Of a stretch of DNA of 64,000 nt, positions 1-13,312 are shown one piece after another. Positions within the stretch are counted from its first letter, which is position 1. The number at the start of each line of letters is the position of its first letter. Under the pieces are notes generated by a model. The model was not told the DNA's origin, did not search any database, and saw only the letters and a list, made by a program, of their open reading frames with translations. Origin of the DNA: Pyxicephalus adspersus (lineage: Eukaryota; Chordata; Amphibia; Anura; Pyxicephalidae); contig NC_092868.1 in NCBI RefSeq assembly GCF_032062135.1, forward strand, positions 51,665,798 to 51,729,797. Direction: 5' to 3'. The position numbers and the translations under genes were made by a program.

Positions 1-3000
1 CTCCAAGATATAGTTCAATCAAAAACCTTTTGCATGCATATTTATAATAATGGAATTCTTTCTCTGGGTTTCCTTTCCTGATAAAGGTAATTGGGCCACA
101 GCTATGTTTTTTGTTTTCCTCCAAAACAACTGCCTGTTAAGAGTTCCGAAGAGGTTTTAATAAATGTATTTTTGTATTGTGGCTAAATTTGACGTCATAT
201 GTTTTTTTTACCTACAAAACTATGGGCCTGTAAGGCAGTACCATGCGTTGCCAGATCAACTCTTCTTTTATCAGAGATTAATAGAACGGAACATCTTGCC
301 AACCCGTAGGATCTTTTGCAATGCCATTACTTGTTAATGCTTTATGAAAGAAGAAGAGTTTGGCAGATTAATTTGGAAACACTTGTCTTGTTCTACAACC
401 TCCATCCCGTATACAGAAAGCCCTTCACCCAGGGCAGGTGAGTTAGGTTCTTTGCTCAGAAATCTCTCACGTTCTACCAATTATCTCCCTTAATCTAAGC
501 ATAAACATTACAAATATTCATCATTTCTTTTTTCTCCCTCTCTATACAGATATTTCCTTAGTTTGTCATTACTCTGCATGTTTGCTGAAGTCTTCAGGTT
601 AATGGCGACAGAACAATTCAACAGTCATCAATGCTCATTCATTACAGACAGAGTGAAACATGTTGGAACACTGATGACATCTTTGATAGTTTTCACTGGC
701 AGGAAGGAGAGCGTATGTTGAGGAAACATTCTTTCATTGCATTCATACATGTGTATGTAAGACATTATAGAGATAGAACAACAGAGACAGAGGAAGAAAG
801 TGAATAGCCATACATGATACAATATACAGGACATGCAACTTGTTTGAGGTTATATATATATATATATTCTTTAAAAAACAGCCTATATTTTTTCTGAATA
901 CATAAATGTGTATATTAGCTCCCTGGTGCAATGCAGCAATCAACCTGGTAGATATAAGGAGCTGATAAGTTCTACTGCACAGCCCAACAACCTGGCAATC
1001 ACAACAAAAAAGGCTTCACGTACTCACCTTCCAGTGGCAAATTTGTTTAAAAAGCTGCTGTTGCTTTAGTCCTGCGTCTCCAATTTTTTCCTGTAATTAT
1101 GAAGTTGACTGCTTGCTGTTCCTTTCACATGCTTTGGTTCCTCCAGTCCACTCATAAATCCTGTATTGATGCATGTGGCGACAGAAGAAACCAAATGAGT
1201 GATGGGGCCACACACTTAGAAGTATGTACATTTTTGCAGTGGTGAGTGAAGAATCTGCTTTCAGGAATCTGGCCACCTGAAAAGTAAGTATATGCAGTCT
1301 TCTTTTTGGAAAAATCTTCCACAACCAACTGTGCTGACAGGTTTGGAGTTGCTGCCCTGGGTGTGCTGTCTGGCAGACGTACCTGGATCACTAGCCTAGC
1401 TGAACAGAATTAAAGTATTTTTTGCAGTAAAGAGTAACAACCTAGACTCATTTAGGTGTATTTAGCTGTCTGTCTGGAGTTATGCTTAAACTATTGATTC
1501 ACATTACTATGACGCAGGCTCATCTTGAGCCAGCTGGCTCTATCACAATCCCCGCTTTGGATTTGGCACAGACAGACCAAATAAAACAAAGCAGTTAAAG
1601 TGGAGCTGAGTGCTCTTCATTTTGCAACGACTGATCACTCAGAGTATTAATTAGCTGCAACAATAACAATGTGTAAAACGTCACCCATCAAATGACAGAG
1701 GACTGGTGTGCAAACCAGCAGGGTCTGGTAAAGCCTGTTATTAAAACGAAGTGGGGGAAAAAAAAAAAAAGGAGTACTTGCATTTGGCGTGGCCTCACCT
1801 GTGTCCTACTCTCAGTTGGCTACACTGGCAGCCATGGTGACAACCATAGTAACACAATGCAGCTAGCTCCAACCCAGCCACAAGTGCTGCTTCCCATTAG
1901 GATTAAACACACTGGGAGGCAAAATGTTACAAGACTGGCAAATAATTCATTGAGGCACGTGACGCTTCCTCCCCCAAGGCGGCTTAATAGATCTAACTTT
2001 TAGAATACTTAAAGCGAGTAACTGCCTTATGCAAATCTGTCAGATGGGTCGCTGAGAGGTGCAACTTTGTAGATAATACTACTTTTTACTCTACACATCT
2101 CTGACACACCACTAAACTTTCTGAAATCCAAATATATGATAAGTAAAAGGACTAAAGTTCCAATTTTAAGAATCCAATCCAGGGACAGATGATGTCCCTT
2201 CTGCAATAAAGTGATCAGGCAGATAGGAGAGATTATTGCAGAAATGCAAAGGTAGGGGACAGGCAATAATCCCTCCTACCCGCCTGCTCATTCCGGTAAT
2301 CTGGCAAAATGCTGAGCATGCGCACGGTCATCTTTGGTGCCAGGATATCCAGCAATTAACAATAATTACTTTATTTAATGGAATTCAAAAATAGTATTTA
2401 AAATAGGTACATTAGTGGACCAATATGTAAAAGAACATAACATATTTAGTCTTTTCACATAGATCAAAGCTTGGAATTGACAAACTTGTATAAAACAGAG
2501 GGTCATATGGCGGGTCTCATCCCGACGCGTTTCGCCCCAATGGGCTTCCTCAGGGGACAAGGAGACCTGTTAACAGTATGTAAAATAGACCAAATGAAGA
2601 GGTGGTATATTGTTTATTGTTCCAAAATGAACCTTCCAATGGAGGTATTATTAAGACAATTTGGATGCCGGTCTTTATGTGTGTAGTTGTTACTGAAGTG
2701 GCAATATCACATGATACTTCTCATATAACTGAGGATTTTTCGTGGTATGGAGAATTATCTTATACTTTTTTGTTGCTATAAGATGGTATAGCTGTGATAT
2801 ATTGGTCAGTTCATGATATAATAGAAACTGAGTGCGTTTGATGTTTTTTAATTTCTATGTTAAGAAGACAAGCTGAGATAGCTGAATCATTTAGTTAGAA
2901 TCGTTGTGGTATAGTGGTAAGAGCGAGCCAGCGACAGCCACCCAAAAAACCCTGCTTTAATGTTAACAACTTTAGGGCAAGAGCCTGAGAACTCTTTCTA

Positions 3001-4017
3001 TGCAAAGACATTCTTCTGCACCGTATGTCAACGTCTACTCATGTATTATGGGAAGGATGTGATACAACTAATACAAAAAGTCTTGCTACACAACCAAACA
3101 TAATATTTTTCTAGTAAGTTAAATGGGGTAACAACTCAATAGGGAGCCAGGGCATAGAGTTGTCAACTCATAACATAAAATATCCCAATGACAACCTTCA
3201 TTGCAGAATTATTGGGTAATATTTTATTAAAAGCTGCAGATATGAAAATTACACTAACATATTAAATATGAGATTTTAGTTATTGGGTTTACTATACAAC
3301 CAGGAAAATCAGGACTACTTTCTCAATAAGGCTTTACTGCTTCCTTGGACAGAGCTGATCTTGCCATTCACTGTCCAATGTACAGACTGACAGAAAGGAC
3401 ATACAGGAAGCGTCAAAGCTGGAACAGAAAATTGATATGTCACTTACTGAGCTGTGCATTGTGTAGGAGGTGTGTAAATCTGGCTAAATGAAATCACATA
3501 TCTTTAGGCTGACAAAACAGGAAACACACATGTATTTAGCTGTTGCCTGCATTTTCATTTTAAGGCCAGGTTGGTGTCTGCTTATGCTAAAATAAATCCA
3601 GTATACCAATGACTTCCAGTTTACTAAACTTAAATCTCGGACAATGCAATTATCTTACACACCTGTCTTCTGTGAATGGCACAACCTCTCCCTTCAATAT
3701 AAAGGGGATGAAGACTGAGGAAGTCCCCAGCCCAAAAAGGCAACCTAGAATGACAACACTGTTCCTCTATGGATACAATACTATACAATAGAGAAATGTC
3801 ACCCCTGGGCAGATAGTACGTTCCTAAAAAGATCACTAGATGAAAACAAAGGCAAAACATGTTCTACAAAACCAATGCAGCCTCCACATCCACAGATTAG
3901 TAAATACAATAGAATACACTTTTTACATTTGCCTTAAAACTGAAATCCAGAGACAAAAAAGTATTAATAAATATTTTTAACCGCCAAAGGATAAAAAAAC
4001 GTACTTTGTGTGTATTA
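1..4017. other. non-coding region with dispersed repeat remnants
   Basis: No recognisable gene. A (TA)n run lies at 851-868. The part at 2,160-2,290 (ATGTCCCTTCTGCAATAA) resembles a frog MITE core also seen near 18,645. The part at 2,515-2,570 carries the CGCGTTTCGCCCC / GGGCTTCCTCAGGGG motif shared with the array at 56.7-57.6 kb. Short open frames on both strands show no family motif. Confidence 0.5.
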
Positions 4018-4215
4018 CAGGAGGGGCAGACACAAGACCAGTCACAGCAGCAGCTACAGGTCTTTATTATAGGAAGCTCCTACACAAAGGCAAAGTTTTG
4101 CACTAGATTACCACAAAGATGTGGAAGAAATACACAAACCACACCAAAAAATAAAGGATGAATACACACGTGCTGCATATTTAGACAATTTGCTTATACC
4201 AGAGTAGCTCTAGTA
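4018..4215. repeat. dispersed repeat, copy 1 of 2 (other near 44.9 kb)
   Basis: Shares ordered blocks (CAAGACCAGTCAC, GTCTTTATT, AAGCTCCT, GAAATACACA, ACACCA) with 44,905-45,090. The two copies are diverged, unclassified and in the same orientation. Confidence 0.5.
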
Positions 4216-4790
4216 GCTCAGGACATAAAGGCCAGCTGCTGGGTTGGATATTATCACCCAAAACTCCATGTTTTTACTTGGCAGGTTTCTGAGCAGTTCT
4301 TGTTTTTAGGACCAAACAGGAAATGAAGGAAAATCCACAGGCAGGTATAAATATACAAAAGGGGTTCAAACTCCCCAGATTATCCATGGAAGAATGAATA
4401 GAAGAATATTCATATAGAATATGAATGAAAGAAAACAGTTTTGGAATGAGTTCCGCTTTACAATGATAACAACATTCTTGATCGTGGTCATTCCACCATC
4501 ATGTTTACATGACTGTCAGAAAAAGAATGATCTTTCAACATTCAGGTTGTTTGCTAATGTTCCACCACCGCCTACAGCAAGCTTTACAATAAATATATTT
4601 GTAGGAAAGAGGAAGTTACTTTTTTCCACTACAATTCATATTGATCTACAGAAATCAGTGCACAGAGCTGCTAAACTTTACAATGCACAGTAATATAGCA
4701 ATTCCCATATTGTTGAATGACACTAAAACAATGACTTGGCTAAAACAAACTACTTTTACCAAAGGAAAGGGGAGAGAAGTTTGTTACATT

Positions 4791-5013
4791 GGGCCTAATT
4801 TATTAAAGCTCTCCAAGGCTGGAGAGGATACACTTTCATCAGTGAAGCTGGGTGATCCAGCAAACCTGAAATGGATCTGGTCCAGGATTCAAAACATTTG
4901 CTAGCAAATATCAAATGACTTTGAAGAAACCTAATCCAGTTTTTTTTGATCACCCAGCTTCACTGATGAAAACGTATCGTCTCAGCCTTGGAGAGCTTTA
5001 ATAAATCAGGACC
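4791..5013. mobile_element. MITE with ~65-bp terminal inverted repeats
   Basis: The left end, TTTATTAAAGCTCTCCAAGG with TCATCAGTGAAGCTGGGTGA, is mirrored by TCACCCAGCTTCACTGATGA and CCTTGGAGAGCTTTAATAAA at the right. The ~223-bp element has no coding capacity and could fold into a long hairpin. This sequence type is common in frog genomes; the transposase superfamily is not assigned. Confidence 0.8.
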
Positions 5014-5124
5014 AATGGGTCTAAAATCTGGCATCTACAACAACACTTCCAGACCTAAAACTTACTTCCTCACATTATCCTTACAATAACAAATAACCCC
5101 ACACTACAACCTTAAAGCACTGTT

Positions 5125-5260
5125 GTTCAACCTTCTTGGTATGAGGCAACCCTTAAAATGACTTTCAGGACTTTCAAACTGCTGACTGCTCAAGGAACCC
5201 CTGCAAACACTGGAGGCAGCCTAGGTTTCCCTAAAGAAACCCCTGGAAGAGCGCTACCTT
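5125..5260. repeat. degenerate dispersed repeat
   Basis: Contains TTCAACCTTCTTGG, CAAGGAACCCC and AAAGAAACCCCTGG, in the style of the older repeat family also seen at 16.2-17.9 kb and 55.98-56.24 kb but inverted. It is short and diverged. Confidence 0.4.
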
Positions 5261-7560
5261 ACTAGTGGCTTTGACCTCCTACCTTAGCTCTGTTGCAAAG
5301 TGGGTAGATGCTCGTGTTCCCTGTTGTATTCCATGGTTCAGTTCTCAGGACCCTACATCAGGACCAGTGACATAGGGACCGACAAAAAACAGTAGTGGCA
5401 GATGCTAATGCCCCAGAAATTAGACACTGCTGCATAAGTGTTGGATGTAGATGATCTTAATGGCAATGTAACTCTAAGAGGAACAATCATCTGCACAGGT
5501 CAGTATATTATTTCTTCTTTATAGTGTAAGCATTGTCTGTTTTTCCCATCTTAAATCTTGGCACAGGATTACCTAAAAGGGTAAGTCTTTCTAAAATGAA
5601 CATGGTTATAGGTGAAACCTGGTGAGCCCCTATATTCCTATATATCTCAGATATACGGACATAATTCCCCAACTCCATTGCCATCCATTTGGAATATGTT
5701 GGAGTTCCCTCCTATTTATCCGTGTCCCACTTGTTATATCATCCCTAATAAAAAATCCAAGAGATGTTTAAGTTACAGATGAATCCAGAAAAAAAATGTA
5801 GCTTTCTTTTGGTGTACTCAACCTTTAATGATTTGTGTAATCGCTGTGAATAAAGTCACACGTGTGTTCAATAAATAATTGTGTTTTTCTCTTCTCTTAT
5901 CTCTCTTTGTGTTTGCTAGATATTCATTCAGATTGCTTCCCTGGAGATTCTTTAACAGAAACAACAGATATGGAACCACCTGTGAAGGCTGCCAGGCATT
6001 GAGCCGCATATGAATCTCAGATAAAAGTCACTGCGAATGAACAATTAACAAAGAATTTCGGTTGACAACTGGAAGACGCACGGTTTTATACATATAGCAA
6101 TGTGATTGTTAGTACAGTGGTCTGCCAATCTCTTCTGATGACAGATGCAGTTATTAGGACATTAGTAACCCGTGCCTTTAACCTCTTAAGTTCTTATGAT
6201 ATCCAGTAAATGTTATACATTTCAACAGTGATAGATTTACAAGGTCATCTCTTGCTAAATGTAGTGATCCGTTTATTTGTAGCTATGTTATTGTTAGGCT
6301 TGGTGAACGAATGTTCTGTTTATTTATCAACATTTAAGACTGCCATCTTACCGCTAATGTCACTTGTCAAGTGTATTAACATGTAGCCCAACTGGCTACC
6401 CACTCATGAAATTGCAAAGAAAAATCGGGCTTGCATCATTTTTCTGATGCAATGCATCATAATATTATATATATGGCATTGTAGTGCACTGCAAAGTGGG
6501 TATGTTGGAGCTGCATTGAAAAGTGGCATTCAAAATAATTTGGACCATGAAATATGCATTGCAGCAATGTGCATTATAGCATCTGTAATAACTAAATAAA
6601 TTTTAAAAGGCTCGCACACCTCAGATGCAGTAAAAAAAGACAATATTGCATGCAGTGACAATATTGCACATGCGTCGCCTTGTGATTCCATTATTACATT
6701 TTTGTGTGATTCTGATTAAAGAATACATCAATGAATCCAAAACAACACCCTAAAACATTGCCCTTGGAAAACAGGCCTCACTGATGTAAACACATTTTTA
6801 ATGCACCACTTTTCTAGCAAGGCAAAACTTGCGTTTTGTAAAAAGATCTGTATTCTTCAGTGATTTATTTGTCTGCACCATGACCAATTTCTGCATTACA
6901 TTATAAAATAAATTTGGACACTGAAAGATGTGTAGGAAACATTTCTTAAACCGTCAAGTTCCTGTTTTCTTATTAGTTGCTATGGACTACTGCACTTCCC
7001 ATATATGACGGCAACAATTAGAAACCACAAACCATTTAATTATTTCTACTTACAAAACAAAGCAAAATATCTTTCCCCTTTTTTTTAAGATAGGGATCTC
7101 TTGATTTCATATGTTGTATACAATAGGAAAAAAATAATAGATAAACACAAATATGATGTGAAGATGTGAATATATATATATATCACACATGACACCATCT
7201 AACCAAACCAAGACATAAGTAGGTCAGCAATATCTAATACTTTATTGAAAATCACATGATGCCACCAAGCTACATTAGCATTCTTATATATAGGCTAGTA
7301 TATCAATATCCAAATCAAACAAACAAACCAGCAAATTAATCAGTTAACCCTCCTGTACATAATAGCACACATCAGAACATGATACTACATCGCTGTAGGA
7401 GGGTTGCACAGTTACACAACTTTTCCACCCTAACAACCTGGCCCTCCATACATCAGCACCTTGTCCATCTCACAGATTTCATGCTACTCAAACTGGATCT
7501 GAACATGACAACAAGCACATGCATTCCTACTCACCAGCAGCCAAGGCAAACACAGGCTGA
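5261..7560. other. AT-rich non-coding DNA
   Basis: No exon-like signal, tRNA or clear repeat boundary. It contains a short (TA)n at 7,172-7,183 and a stretch at 7,185-7,260 resembling a repeat 3' end ending ATACTTTATTGAAAATCACA. Nothing further can be supported. Confidence 0.4.
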
Positions 7561-7569
7561 TTAGCAGAG

Positions 7570-8130
7570 TTATTTACGTTGTTTGAGCTCCTGTGTGGGG
7601 TCAGACCTCCCTTTTAGCGCAACTCCCCCATCATAAATCTATAAACTGTATGACAACTGCTTGCTGGTTTGGCTCGATTTAATGTACAAAATATATTAAA
7701 ATTGTTGAATTTACCTGAGATCCCAGTCTGTCCTGATGGTGCCTTGCACTGTTGTCTGTCTGATCAGTGTCACTGGCATGAAAGTGGTTTGTTGGGGTCC
7801 CAGGTCTATAGCTCTGATCGATCCTCTCCTTCCCCTCGCCCACAGCAGTCCCAGCTCAGCTGATCCAGGGCCGTTTCCACTAAGCTCGGCTTGTAGCGAA
7901 AAGAAACCTTCCCCTTAACCCCTGCCTAGCCAGAAACCGGGATCCAGGAGGTGACACCTGTCTGGTGCTTGGCTGGGAGTGATGTGCCGGCGAGGAGGTG
8001 ACTGGGGTGGGTGGGATTGCTCAGATTACAGGGGTGAGACCAGGGAATCGAAGTGTGAGATATGCCAGGAGGAGGAGGGAGGCATTGGGCGCCTCCATGG
8101 CCAAACCAGGCGGGAAACAAATTAAGCTAC
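7570..8130. other. GC-rich patch with moderate CpG content, possible unassigned promoter or exon
   Basis: Clearly GC-richer than the surrounding 6 kb, with about a dozen CpGs and none of the repeat motifs found elsewhere in the window. No coding exon could be recognised on either strand. It could be an untranslated first exon or promoter of a minus-strand gene (TP73 would be expected upstream of WRAP73), or simply GC-rich DNA linked to the minisatellite beside it. Confidence 0.25.
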
Positions 8131-8154
8131 GACTTAACCTTAAACCAGACTAGG

Positions 8155-8660
8155 GGTAAGAGTCTCCATTGCACCAGGGACAGATCTGACTGCAGTAAGT
8201 GTGTCCATTGCACCAGGGACAGATCTGAGTGCAGTAAGTGTGTCCATTGCACCAGGGACAGATCTGAGTGCAGTAAGTGTCTCCTTTGCACCAGGGACAC
8301 TTCTACCGTAAATTACTCTATCATACAGGTAGAGTTTACTACGGTAAGTTGTTCTATTGCACCAGCGACAGATCAGACCACAATAAGTAATTCTGAAACA
8401 GAGCAGATCTGTTAAGTGACCCCATTGTATCAGAGACTTTAGACAGACTACAGTCACAGTCTCTGGTAGGTGTCTCCATTGCACCAGGGGAACTTCTGAC
8501 TACAGTAAGTTACTACATTGCACAGGGACAGATCCGACTACAGTATTTCCCTTACACCGGGGCAGAAATGACAATATTAGGTGATCCCAGGGACAGATCT
8601 GACTTTAGTAAATAACTTTAATGCACTAAGGAAAGTTCTGACTGCACAAATAACATCGGG
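8155..8660. repeat. 39-bp minisatellite, degenerate toward its right end
   Basis: GCACCAGGGA recurs at 8171, 8210, 8249 and 8288, exactly 39 bp apart. The unit is roughly TCCATTGCACCAGGGACAG plus ATCTGAGTGCAGTAAGTGTG. Copies decay to about 8,660 with unit lengths near 40-50 bp. Because 39 is a multiple of 3 the array stays open in several frames, which explains the cysteine-rich repeat ORFs on both strands; these are not genes. Confidence 0.85.
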
Positions 8661-8869
8661 AGGGGTAAAAGGACTATCTATCGACTTCATAACGTATACT
8701 AGAACATTGCAGTGTCTGCTTCTGATTACTGTTTTTTTTTCTCTCCTTGCTCTAAAATAAATTCCATATCTGCAAAAATCAGTGACTACACTTTTATTTG
8801 TGAACCTACACAAGACCTCAGATTGGGTTGATGATATAAAGCTGAGGTACAGCTGCATGAAATCCAGAG

Positions 8870-9497
8870 CTCAGGAGCTGCGGACATCGATTGGTTTGTT
8901 GTAAGAAAAATATATTTTATAAAAAACAAACTAATGCCGACCTATGCCGCAAAAAAGAAGACCATGTATAGCAAAACACAGCACTATTTAATGTAATTAA
9001 ATGTAATGTGGCGGTTTTATAGCACTGTATACTAATAATATTTTAAAATAAATAAAATTGTTTATTTTGTTCGTGTTATTAGTGAATTATTTTACCAACA
9101 TGCCGGTTTTTTTTAAACAATTCTAATACGTCATTTGACAAATCTTAAAATAATCTAGCAAAGGTGACTTATTATCAGAAACAATCATTTGGTTTTATAT
9201 ATTATCGAAATGATCAGTTGTACATTTTCTGTTATCACTGAAAGATAAATAAACTCCTATGATAATAATTTCATTTGCTGTAACACATTTGCATGCGTTT
9301 ATTTTGTCATTACCCCATAACTAGAATTGAGTTGTCTTGTAGGTGGTTGTAAGATCTGATCTAGATTTATTATATTTCGATTCAATATAAATATACTAAA
9401 AATATATTACAGGTTTTACTGTGTTAAAAATGTATACAGATTGTAATATTTGCAATATTCCAATTAGCAGTAGTATATACAATGTAAGTTGAATAAT

Positions 9498-9555
<58 letters not shown>

Positions 9556-9705
9556 TTTAAACAGACAGAGCAGATTATTGCAGTTTATTGGACAAATTTT
9601 TATTTTTTTATGATAATATCACAGGTTTTACTGATTGCCATCTTGTTTACAGAAGAGAATCAGGAACTAATATTGAATGAGTGATTACAGAAAAAAATAA
9701 ATATG

Positions 9706-9744
<39 letters not shown>

Positions 9745-10370
9745 TATTTATATATATTTAAAATAAAATTAGAATGCATCACAACCTTGGTGAAAAGGGT
9801 AAAGGTACTCATATGTGTTATTATTTATTATTGATATTTTATAAGGGGGGACTTTGACACAGTGGCGTATTATTATTATCAATAATAATATTATTAATAA
9901 TAATAACAATAATAAATGAATTTATATAGTGCCAACACCTAATTATTAAGTGAGAAATAAAGATTTTAGATATTTAAAAAATTATTAGAATATGAACTGG
10001 TCATGCTGGGAAACATGATTCTCCCAATTCTCTTTATGGTATTCTGTGTGGTGTGATTTGTTCAGTAGACACCAAAGTTGCTATTTTCTAAGGTGTGAGG
10101 ATTCAGGGATCTAAACAATAGTGCACTGTGTACATGTTGGATCTTTGTGGTAGCAATGATTTTAGTAGGCACACATAACACACATCTGTATTGCAATTAC
10201 AGGACCCCACAACCCACGAAGTGCTGCACAATGCAAAAAACTAAAATGGAACCTTTCTTTATGTGCATAAAAATGAATTGGTTGTGTAGAAGAGCATGTC
10301 TCTGGGTATTAAAACCTGTGCTTCACCACACTGCCTGCTGCTGTGAATGGGCCCTCAGAGATAAATGAAA
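8870..10370. other. very AT-rich non-coding DNA with TA and ATT microsatellites
   Basis: Contains (AT)n at 9498-9560 and 9710-9758 and an (ATT/AAT)n stretch at 9,875-9,920. The last is fused to a short SINE-tail-like piece (TTTATATAGTGCCAACACCT) at about 9,920-9,945. No coding signal. Confidence 0.6.
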
Positions 10371-10917
10371 TGTAATATAAAGCAAGTCTTGCATAGCAAA
10401 GTTTGGCAAATCAGACACAAAAGCAGGATAGTCCTTTACCAGCTTTGGCCATGTATTTTGTTCAACGGGTCTAAAGTACAAATAAAGGTACCTATTGTAT
10501 GTGACAGACTAAACAACCCTCACCTTTCATGACTTCCAAAATTACATGACATCCAAATTCTCCTTCGTTTGTGTCTCATGCACTCCCCATCCCAGACAGG
10601 TGGATGGGCCTGGTTGTGGTAAGAGGCTTATTGACAACATACAGACTTGGGAATCAGCAGTTACAATATTGATAGCCTTGCTCTCTGGAATATATCATCC
10701 CACTGTAGTGCAAGCTAGCACAGACTACATGAAGATGACAACTTTATTACCTCCCCACAACAGGAAGCTACAATAGAAGAACTTGAAAGGCAGGATCAAT
10801 AAAACTCTTGCCAATAGGTTTTTGTCATAAGTGAGCTAGGTAAAAGTAAACATTTATGGTTCTAATGGCAATCAGCATGCTCCTTATCAGCAAATAAAAA
10901 TGATTGGCTCCTTGCTT

Positions 10918-11324
10918 AAGGCTACGTACACACGTACAATAATTGTTGTTAGAAAACGAACGATTAATGAATATTCACAATTATTTGGAATGATTGTATT
11001 GTGCATGATTCTGTACATGCTGTAACGGTACGATCATATACTAATATTGTACACACACTGGATACAATCATTTGAATGATGCAGGATGTGACATGTAAAG
11101 GACAAAGTGTATCACAGGACAATCCATGATCACTGAACAACCGTACACACAATAGATAGCAAACAATCGTCACCCAATCAGATCTGCCAGGACAGTCGTT
11201 CCTTTCCAGTGGCATTCCTCATTCATCGGCGTCATTGTGCACTTTTTTTGTTAACAGTTATCCGACGGTCGGTCATTAGTCGTTCCTTTCCAACAATAAT
11301 TATTGCACGTGTGTACGTAGCCTT
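10918..11324. mobile_element. 407-bp MITE with ~32-bp terminal inverted repeats
   Basis: The left end AAGGCTACGTACACACGT is mirrored by ACGTGTGTACGTAGCCTT. The inner TIR portion CAATAATTGTTG pairs with CAACAATAATTATTG. The interior has no transposase. Related ends are found at 19505-19813 and 19814-20148. The target-site duplication is ambiguous. Confidence 0.85.
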
Positions 11325-11509
11325 ACTTCACGCTGAGGATTGTTGTTTAGGGACTGTGAAAATGTGACTCTCAATCAAATGCAGGTTCTTACACTCATTG
11401 CAAATAAAATAGCACATTCAGAGCTGAATTCATCTGTGTATTTTATATCTGTTTAGGTCCATGAAATGCAAGGGTCTTGCTCTTTAAAAAATAACTTATT
11501 GCAAATGAT

Positions 11510-11650
11510 GCCTTCCATTGTAAGCTCCTTTGGGGCTGGGTCCTCTCCTTCTGTGTCATTGTTTGTATCTTTCTGTCATTTGCAACTAATATTTAATGTA
11601 CAGCACTGTGTCATTTGTTGTCTCTATACAAATACAGTTTGTTAACAATA
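11510..11650. repeat. SINE-like repeat tail (TGTACAGCACTGTGTCAT type)
   Basis: Order TGTAAGCTCCTTTGGGGC, TCCTCTCCTTCTGTGTCATT, TTTGCAACTAATATTTAATG, TACAGCACTGTG, ATACAAATAC matches the family at 13,163-13,265, 14,970-15,075, 26,281-26,650 and, inverted, 48,060-48,140, 48,930-49,050 and 52,440-52,620. Confidence 0.65.
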
Positions 11651-12834
11651 ATATTTTGTAATTTAAAGTATTTGCATTTTACTTATTACAAATAATAATG
11701 ATATTGTATACTAAAACGAAGAATATTATTATGAACTAAAATCACATTATTTAAAAGTGTTTTGCTTTTACTTATATAATACTTAACCTATTATAGCTTT
11801 TCATGTCAATAAACTAAATGAACACAAATCACAGTACCAATACCCTGCTATGGATTGTATGGGATTTATTTTGCCAAGCCCCATATAAATCTGTAATATG
11901 ATAACAATAGTTTAAATACCAAATTACCAGCACCACACACAATGCTGGAGAAGCTGCGGTGTCTGGGTGCAGATCTATGATTACATCTACAGACAATACC
12001 AGTAGAGGAATCAAAGATTAATACCAGTGCTTGTTATCAGTGACTGTGATGTTGCTCGAAGATAAAGATAAGCAAAAATAAAATCCAATTTTGCAAAAAA
12101 TTCTGTAAAAAATTGTGATATGTTTATATACAATAGTGAAGGAACAATGAAGGTGGCTTCTGAAGGTGCAATGGGAATTATACTTTGCTCACATGGCAGA
12201 CTCCTATTTTTTTAATTTAATTTAATATTGTCTTGGGTAAAAATCTAGCACCTGTCCAGATCAGTAAAGGACAAACAGGAATGAGTGCTACTGTTTCCTA
12301 AATGGGGAGGATGCAGAAAAGCTTCTCCCTCCACCCCCATAGAACAGAACTGTCACTATAATGCACATTTGTTGTAATATTGTTGGACAATCATTTGCAG
12401 GGATAAATGTTAAGCCCATGAATGTAGCTTTAATTGGCTCCTAAGGATTACAGACGCTTCTCAGCTATCCTGGACCTGTTCCTCAGCTATCCTTTGGACC
12501 TGTGCAAAAAAAAAAATACCCACCAAATTCATTTTTTTCTGCAGAACGAAAAAAGAAGTAAAAAAATAAAATAAAAAAAAAAGAAAGGTGACAGTGCTTA
12601 AATACCATTACATACATACAAGCACAAATATAAAGACACCAAAAAAAGTAACTAAACTATTCTAAATATACCCCACAATGTTCAAAAACACACCTTCAAA
12701 AAAAGATATATCAAGGTATTTTTAAGCCATAATGAAAGGATACATTTAGTAAAAATAAAAATTTGTGTGCTCAAATCAAGATAATACAATACTCTACTCA
12801 AAACTCCAACCTAATGCATTAGGTCCAGACCTTG

Positions 12835-12995
12835 GCACTCTATTGGCTTTTACCTCAAAAATTGTCCTTAGACTACATTAATGACACATAACCATGACCA
12901 TTGTGAGCCCATTTGAGGGACAGTTAGTGACATGACTATGAACTTTGTAAAACGCTGTGTAATATGTCAGCGCTATATAATAATAATGGTAATGT
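12835..12995 (+). mobile_element. truncated tRNA-derived SINE (3' half)
   Basis: Carries the 3' half of the element complete at 13,313-13,655: GTCCTTAGACTACATTAATG, TTTGAGGGACAGTTAGTGAC, ATGACTATGAACTTTGTA, then CGCTATATAATAATAATGG. Confidence 0.75.
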
Positions 12996-13105
12996 AACAA
13001 TCCATAAAAAAATCAAAGCACACAATTGATTGATATAAGATAAAAAAGCTGCTTTCTTGTGGCATTTTGGAATTTACATTTTTTGGTTTCAAATATTGTT
13101 AAATG

Positions 13106-13107
<2 letters not shown>

Positions 13108-13162
<55 letters not shown>
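13108..13162. repeat. (TA)n microsatellite
   Basis: About 27 TA units, one interrupted. Directly followed at 13,163 by a SINE-like tail (GGAGCTCTTTAGGGCAGGGT). The tyrosine/isoleucine ORFs over it are artefacts. Confidence 0.95.
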
Positions 13163-13312
13163 GGAGCTCTTTAGGGCAGGGTCCTCCTGAGACATTGTTT
13201 GTATCTGTTGCAACCCATGAACAGCGCTGTGGAAAATGTTGGTAATTTATAAATACAGTATAATAATATATTTATATATAGTACATGAACCCAACAGAAC
13301 AGGGCCAGAACA

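Noticed and set aside
2900..2945. tRNA-like start (GGTATAGTGGTAAGAG)
   Set aside because: Resembles an A box, but no B box or acceptor stem follows at tRNA distance; probably a SINE head or chance.
8062..8484. Cys-rich repeat proteins on both strands
   Set aside because: They arise from the 39-bp minisatellite, whose period keeps frames open.
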